NCBI RefSeq assembly: GCF_002005405.1
Contig: NZ_CP019728.1
Location: forward strand, 124,001 to 188,000
Direction of reading: 5' to 3'
Source of the DNA: Jeotgalibaca dankookensis
GTDB taxonomy: Bacteria; Bacillota; Bacilli; Lactobacillales; Aerococcaceae
DNA length: 64,000 nucleotides
The position numbers were made by a program, and so were the translations under genes. The notes below the pieces were generated by a model that was not told where the DNA came from, did not search any database, and saw only the letters and a program-made list of their open reading frames with translations. This document shows, piece by piece, positions 59,389 to 64,000 of this stretch; the first letter of the stretch is position 1, and every line of letters starts with the position of its first letter.

Positions 59389-60951
59389 GTGTATACTGTT
59401 TTATTAGTCGATGATGAACGCTCGCTACGCGAGTCCATACAAGAACTAGTTGACTGGGAAGGGAATGGGTTTAAATTAATAGGAACAGCTGAAAATGGCT
59501 TAGACGCTTTGCAATTAATGGAAAAGGTCGGAAGCCCAGATTTACTTATTACGGATATTAAAATGCCAGTGATGACGGGTATTGAACTGGCCCAACATGT
59601 CAAAGACGAGTATCCCACTACTAAGGTTGTCTTTTTGTCTGGCTACGATGAATTTCAATATGCTAAAGCGGGAATTGAGCTGAATATTTTTCAATACCTT
59701 CTAAAGCCCATTTCAGAACAAGAGATTGAAAAGACCTTGGCAACAATCGAAAAACAAATAAGTAATGAGATAAGAGCAGCCAATGATTTAACGCAAGTTA
59801 AAAAAGAATACTTAGATCAACTCGAAGTTATGAAAATTTCTTTTCTTATCTCTTTGTTAACAGAAACCTACACGAATGTAACCCAGCAAGCCTTAGAAGA
59901 TTTTATTGGCGAATACAAGCTTGATTTTTTGCAAAATGGCACTGTTTTATTAACAATCCAACTCAAAGAGGAGAGTCAGGATGTTGATCTCATTCGCTTT
60001 TCTTTATCCAATGTCATTCGTTCAATCTTAACCAAATACAGTGCTGCTGAAGTATTTCTCTTTTCTGGTAACATCGTCTGCTTAATGCCAGTTCATGTGC
60101 CACTAGAGACGATCAATAAAGAAATCATTGAAAGTGCGCTAAAAGTTTTAAATCAAGAAATCTATATAGGAGTAAGCGAAGCCTTTAGCGATATTCTAGC
60201 CACTAAAAAAGCCTACCGACAAGCAATAGAAGCTCTTGATTTTGCCCGTTATACAAGTGAAGGCAATATTATTCACGTCACCGATATAGAAGTAGGTAAA
60301 ACAACTGCAGATACTTTTGAAAATTTAGATGAATACAGCTTACAACTGGCTATGAAAACAGGGGACATGCGGACGGTTCATGAACAGTTAGACAAATTGC
60401 TCAAAAAAAATAACAATCTAAACCTTGTAGCTAGCCTTCTCTATATTACAGCTATTCGCTCACTCTATGATTCTGGTGTAGAAATGCGTGATGACTATAC
60501 CAATTGGTATCATGAGTTTGTCAGCCAATCTAAATACCATAGCGCTAGTGTAGCGGCAGAAGAAATTAGAAGTTTCTGCCAAAAGGTGGTAAATGAAATT
60601 GCTGGGTTACGCAAACGTTACACCAATACGATGGTCGCTCAAAGCCTAAATTATATGAACGGGAATTTTCAAGATGCCGATTTATCTCTGCAAACAGTCA
60701 GCAAACATTTGTCTTTAAGCCCCACTTATTTTAGTGCCGTTTTTAAAAAAGAAACCGGACAGTCATTTATTGAAGCCTTGACAGAGATGAAAATGAATCA
60801 CGCAAAAAAATTAGTCCTAACGACTTCTCATAAAATGTTTGAAATCGCCCAAGCCAGCGGCTATAATGATCAGCATTATTTTTCTTATAGTTTTAAAAAG
60901 TATTTTGGTATTTCACCTACTCAAATGCGTCGGGAGTTGGCACAGGTATGA
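59389..60951 (+). CDS. YesN-type response regulator with AraC domain
   Basis: A 520-residue regulator: receiver domain (1-120) with acidic pocket VDDERSLRES, phospho-Asp in LLITDIKMPVMTG (about 54) and Lys in LLKPISEQ; a long middle region; and a C-terminal AraC helix-turn-helix pair (about 415-520; LSLQTVSKHLSLSPTYFSAV and KMFEIAQASGYNDQHYFSYS). The GTG start has AGGAGG 8 bases before it; an overlapping ATG is out of frame. It ends in the ATGA overlap with the sensor gene. It probably activates the mgl genes downstream. Confidence 0.93.
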   Translation: MYTVLLVDDERSLRESIQELVDWEGNGFKLIGTAENGLDALQLMEKVGSPDLLITDIKMPVMTGIELAQHVKDEYPTTKVVFLSGYDEFQYAKAGIELNIFQYLLKPISEQEIEKTLATIEKQISNEIRAANDLTQVKKEYLDQLEVMKISFLISLLTETYTNVTQQALEDFIGEYKLDFLQNGTVLLTIQLKEESQDVDLIRFSLSNVIRSILTKYSAAEVFLFSGNIVCLMPVHVPLETINKEIIESALKVLNQEIYIGVSEAFSDILATKKAYRQAIEALDFARYTSEGNIIHVTDIEVGKTTADTFENLDEYSLQLAMKTGDMRTVHEQLDKLLKKNNNLNLVASLLYITAIRSLYDSGVEMRDDYTNWYHEFVSQSKYHSASVAAEEIRSFCQKVVNEIAGLRKRYTNTMVAQSLNYMNGNFQDADLSLQTVSKHLSLSPTYFSAVFKKETGQSFIEALTEMKMNHAKKLVLTTSHKMFEIAQASGYNDQHYFSYSFKKYFGISPTQMRRELAQV

Positions 60952-62696
60952 TAGATTTGAAAAAGCGCTTGGCTAAACTGAAGAAAAAGCCAACTAAAAA
61001 TTTAAATCAGATTATTCGCCTGGCGATGACCAGTGTTGCAGTTGTGACTTTGATTGTTTTTGCCACGACCATTACTGCGGTAATTAGAGATACCTTGATT
61101 GCTAATTCTAAAACAGCAACCGAACAAAGTGTGAACCTTTCTTATCTCTATTTGAAAAATTACCACGATCAATTACGCCAAAAAGGGTCCATCATTGCCG
61201 ATGAAATCCAACAGACCGGCCCAAATAATCGGCTTGATAAAATGAGAGAAATTTATCAGATGAACCAAGACGTTGTATCTGTGAACCTGTATGAATTAGA
61301 TGGAAAGCCGGTAATGCATGCTCCTTTGCATTATTTAACTAAAAATAAGAGCCCATTATTTGAAAAAGAATGGTACCAAGAAAAAGCTAGCCCTTATAGT
61401 TTCCAATTTTCACTTCCGCATTTACAAGATTTATACCAAACCGTTCCGATTCAAGTGGTGAGTATTTATCAACAAATTCGCTTGGACGGACAACCTTACA
61501 TTCTCTTGGTCGATTATGATTTCGATAGTGTCAGCGATTTTTTAAGTCGGGTCGTCATTGACGATAAAGGCTATGTCTATATCGCAGATAACGAAGGAAG
61601 GGTTATTTACCATCCCTTTCCTGTTCGCCACGCATCCGAAGAAAAGACTAGTGTAGAGGAGCTTATCCATAAAGGGGATGGAACCTTTGTAACAGAGAAT
61701 GAACGGTATACAGTGGGACACCGCACGATTTCCAATTTAGGTTGGCATATTGTAGGTGTGTCTTATTTAGAAGATTCTCTTGATCCGGCTTTAAATAGTT
61801 TGTATCTCAATACCATGATTATTCTGATTGTAATGTTAGCTATTGTTGCAATTGCTAGTACGATTGTTTCCAAGTATATTGCCAAACCAATCACCAACAT
61901 GGTTACCTTTATTGAAGGAACGCAAACGGAGAGCTTAGATGAAAAAATTACGGAACAAGGTTTTGATGAAGTTAAACGTTTGTCCTTTGCATATAACAAT
62001 TTGCTGGGGCGTGTTACCGATCTCATGACACAAGTTAAGGAAGAACAGGCGGAACTAAGAAAAGCTGAGATGAAAATTCTGCAAGCCCAAATTAATCCCC
62101 ATTTCCTTTATAATACCTTAGATTCTATTTTATGGATGTCAAATCGCAACGATAACCAAGGCGCTGCTGCTATGACGAATGCACTTGGTCGCCTCCTGCG
62201 TATTTCACTCAGTAAAGGAGAGCACCTTATTTCTTTGGAAAAAGAGTTGGAACACGCTAAGAGTTATTTGGAAATCCAGAAAATAAGGTACGACGATCAA
62301 TTTACTTATGCCTTTGAAGTAGATGAAGGATTGGAGAATTGCCAAACTGTTAAACTTATTATTCAACCTTTTTTAGAGAATGCTTTGTATCATGGCATTG
62401 AACGAATGGTGGATGAAGGTCACATCAATATTCGAGTTAAAGACAGAAAAGATCATATTCTGATTGAAATAGCCGACGATGGCGCCGGCATGACTGAAGA
62501 AAAATTAGCTCAAATAAACCAACCAAAAGGATTAAAGCAAAGTGGACAAGGAATTGGAATCAGTAACGTAAACAGACGTCTTAAAATTTATTTTGGTGAG
62601 CAGTATGGCATATCAGCAGAGAGTGAGCTTGATGAAGGAACCTGCGTCAGCATTCGCTTTCCTAAAATTTGCGATGGAAATTTTGAAAGCACATAA
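60948..62696 (+). CDS. YesM-type sensor histidine kinase
   Basis: A 582-residue membrane kinase. Two membrane segments (about 27-48 and 283-305) frame an outside Cache-like domain; then HAMP (about 306-360), the His_kinase motif QINPHFLYNTLDSILWM (phospho-His near 384) and HATPase motifs ADDGAGM and GIGISNVNRRL. It pairs with the response regulator with which it overlaps by four bases. Location before mglB suggests it senses an extracellular sugar, perhaps through the binding protein. Confidence 0.93.
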   Translation: MIDLKKRLAKLKKKPTKNLNQIIRLAMTSVAVVTLIVFATTITAVIRDTLIANSKTATEQSVNLSYLYLKNYHDQLRQKGSIIADEIQQTGPNNRLDKMREIYQMNQDVVSVNLYELDGKPVMHAPLHYLTKNKSPLFEKEWYQEKASPYSFQFSLPHLQDLYQTVPIQVVSIYQQIRLDGQPYILLVDYDFDSVSDFLSRVVIDDKGYVYIADNEGRVIYHPFPVRHASEEKTSVEELIHKGDGTFVTENERYTVGHRTISNLGWHIVGVSYLEDSLDPALNSLYLNTMIILIVMLAIVAIASTIVSKYIAKPITNMVTFIEGTQTESLDEKITEQGFDEVKRLSFAYNNLLGRVTDLMTQVKEEQAELRKAEMKILQAQINPHFLYNTLDSILWMSNRNDNQGAAAMTNALGRLLRISLSKGEHLISLEKELEHAKSYLEIQKIRYDDQFTYAFEVDEGLENCQTVKLIIQPFLENALYHGIERMVDEGHINIRVKDRKDHILIEIADDGAGMTEEKLAQINQPKGLKQSGQGIGISNVNRRLKIYFGEQYGISAESELDEGTCVSIRFPKICDGNFEST

Positions 62697-62732
62697 AATA
62701 TCCCACATTTAACGTAAGAAATCACATAGAGC

Positions 62733-62746
62733 TGAAAGCGTTACCA
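62733..62746. promoter_or_regulatory. CcpA cre site upstream of mglB
   Basis: TGAAAGCGTTACCA fits the cre consensus TGNAANCGNWNNCA fully. It lies 46 bases before the ATG, so carbon catabolite control of mgl is likely. Confidence 0.75.
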
Positions 62747-62791
62747 TGATAACATACAGATAAAGCAAGACAAATCAAAGGAGGATTTTAA

Positions 62792-63844
62792 ATGACTAAT
62801 TGGAAAAAACGATTATTCCATACAATGACAATCAGTTCAGTTGCACTACTAGCAGCTTGTGGCGGGGCAAGTGATGAAGCTGTTTCATCAGAAGTGACAA
62901 GTACAAATGAAGTTGTGAGTGGCGCACCGACTCTAGGTGTCACTTTCTACCAATATGCCGATACTTATATTTCATCGGTACGTCAAGCACTTGAAAATGT
63001 TGGAAATGAAGCAGGCGAATTAAACCTCGCTTTAAACGATGCCCAAGGGGACCAAGCAACTCAAAATGACCAATTAGACGTTATGATTGAACAAGGTGTA
63101 GACGGCTTAGCAGTTAATATTGTGGATGTAGGTGCTGTTCAAACCGTGATTGATAAAGCTTCAAATAATGAATTACCAATTATTTTCTTTAACCGTGAAC
63201 CGGATCAAAGCATTTTATCTTCTTATGATCATGCTCGTTTCGTAGGGACAAAACCAGAAGAAGCTGGTATTTTACAAGGAGAAATGGCAGCAGAACTATG
63301 GAATTCAGATGATAGCTATGACAAAAATAATGACGGTGTTATGAACTATGTGATGTTGACAGGTGATGCTGAAAACCCTGAAGCCATCGCTCGAACTGAA
63401 TATTCAGTGAAATCAGTAGAAGAAGAAGGCATTGAAGTAAAAGAACTTGGGCAACAAGTAGCTAACTGGAATGCAGACCAAGCCTATACAGCAGTATCCG
63501 CATGGATTTCTCGTGAAGGCGATAATATTGAAATGATCTTTGCTAATAATGACTCAATGGCATCAGGTGCGATTTCTGCTTTACAAGCAGCAGGTTACAA
63601 CACCGGTGACGGTCCATTTATTCCTGTATTTGGAGTCGATGCAACCGATGAGGCAAAACAATTAATTTCTGATGGCTACATGTCTGGAACCGTTGAACAA
63701 GACGGTGAAGCAATGGCACAAGCGATTCATGCGATGGGTAAAAATGCACTTGAAGGAAAAGAATTCCTTGATGGTACCGACTTAGAGTATGACGAAACAG
63801 GAATTTCAGTTCGTATTCCTTACCAAAAATATAGCGGTGAATAA
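62792..63844 (+). CDS. mglB: Galactose/methyl-galactoside ABC transporter binding lipoprotein
   Basis: A 350-residue lipoprotein with signal HTMTISSVALLAACGG and lipobox Cys near 23. The type 1 sugar-binding fold has VTFYQYADTYISSVRQAL, GVDGLAVNIVD and the EF-hand-like calcium loop DKNNDGVMNYVMLTGD known from MglB; FNREPD and NNDSMASGAI match sugar contacts of galactose/glucose binders. GGAGGATTT precedes the ATG. The ATPase gene follows behind an attenuator-like hairpin. Confidence 0.93.
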   Translation: MTNWKKRLFHTMTISSVALLAACGGASDEAVSSEVTSTNEVVSGAPTLGVTFYQYADTYISSVRQALENVGNEAGELNLALNDAQGDQATQNDQLDVMIEQGVDGLAVNIVDVGAVQTVIDKASNNELPIIFFNREPDQSILSSYDHARFVGTKPEEAGILQGEMAAELWNSDDSYDKNNDGVMNYVMLTGDAENPEAIARTEYSVKSVEEEGIEVKELGQQVANWNADQAYTAVSAWISREGDNIEMIFANNDSMASGAISALQAAGYNTGDGPFIPVFGVDATDEAKQLISDGYMSGTVEQDGEAMAQAIHAMGKNALEGKEFLDGTDLEYDETGISVRIPYQKYSGE

Positions 63845-63864
63845 TTTAATACGATAAGAATATT

Positions 63865-63897
63865 AAAGGAGAGTGGACACGATCCATTCTCCTTTTT
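63865..63897 (+). terminator. Intercistronic hairpin between mglB and mglA
   Basis: AAAGGAGAGTGGA pairs with TCCATTCTCCTTT (one mismatch) and is followed by TTTTT. It probably lets only part of the transcripts go on, giving excess binding protein. Confidence 0.8.
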
Positions 63898-63917
63898 ATG
63901 GAAGAGAGGGACAGCCA

Positions 63918-64000
63918 ATGAATTATTTGTTAGAAATGACTGATATTGTCAAAGAGTTTCCCGGCGTCCGTGCCCTAGACAATGCACAACTTCAATTGAG
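63918..64000 (+). CDS. mglA: Sugar ABC transporter ATPase, 5' part (mglA-like, cut by window end)
   Basis: Only 27 codons are visible: NYLLEMTDIVKEFPGVRALD is the typical beginning of sugar ABC ATPases of the MglA/RbsA group (MTxIxKxFPGVxAL). GAGAGGGACAGCC precedes the ATG. With mglB before it, MglA is the natural call; the rest lies outside the window. Confidence 0.85.
   Translation, partial: MNYLLEMTDIVKEFPGVRALDNAQLQL

Overview
The window is low-G+C Firmicutes DNA. AT-rich codons, strong AGGAGG-type ribosome binding sites and the gene families present point to Lactobacillales, most likely a Carnobacteriaceae-type bacterium; this is inference, as no rRNA is present. It falls into an accessory left third (1 to about 24.8 kb) and an ordinary chromosomal right part (about 25 to 64 kb).

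The left third is a nested mobile region. The outer layer is a cryptic prophage: ClpP-like prohead protease, HK97 major capsid protein, head-tail connector and head-closure genes, followed 6 bases later by holin and endolysin, so the whole tail module is missing. It ends in a cassette of three serine-recombinase genes. The third recombinase gene is cut in two by a 14.7-kb island (about 7148-21825). Joining the two halves at the shared codons for Glu-Asn-Ile-Asn-Thr restores a 518-residue recombinase in frame.

The island is built like a phage satellite. It has a tyrosine integrase, an XRE repressor and an excisionase-like gene facing each other across a symmetric divergent promoter switch. It also has a prim-pol/D5 helicase gene followed by a GTGACA iteron region that looks like a replication origin, and a lone HK97 major capsid protein lacking the N-terminal scaffold domain. 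Its cargo is a complete type I restriction-modification operon (hsdRMS) with a small XRE regulator, followed by a G+C-rich stretch that may be a packaging signal. Gene content suggests an element that replicates by itself, may interfere with or borrow phage capsids, and carries anti-phage immunity. None of this is shown experimentally.

Between the prophage and rlmD (23.0-25.1 kb) lie small genes. One encodes an unknown protein of about 105 residues preceded by a SAM-I (S-box) riboswitch with its own terminator; another is a small DnaJ-type zinc-finger protein.

From 25 kb onward the genes are housekeeping and metabolic: rlmD, a TMEM175-type channel gene broken by one in-frame stop, an EamA transporter, a Cache-GGDEF diguanylate cyclase, ywbE-exoA, a cyclase-family enzyme that seems to begin at AUA, a GNAT acetyltransferase and a uracil-DNA-glycosylase-family protein. 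A sulfur block follows (LysR regulator, YeeE/YedE sulfur transporter, CoA-disulfide reductase-rhodanese fusion, taurine-type ABC transporter). Next come an alpha/beta hydrolase, a cation/proton antiporter, a glutathionyl-hydroquinone-reductase-like protein, tRNA-Ser(CGA), an acyltransferase, a cold-shock protein, oligoendopeptidase, MATE pump, NERD nuclease, phosphohistidine phosphatase, a divergent FtsH-type protease, O6-alkylguanine-DNA alkyltransferase, an amino-acid ABC pair without an ATPase, and a DUF1538 membrane protein with a tandem PII-like partner. The window closes with a YesN/YesM two-component pair followed by mglB and the start of mglA behind a CcpA cre-like site.

Four intergenic clusters between 33.1 and 50.5 kb carry a dispersed 12-base motif, CTARTGATGAAA, in alternating orientation; it looks like an undescribed small palindromic repeat family.
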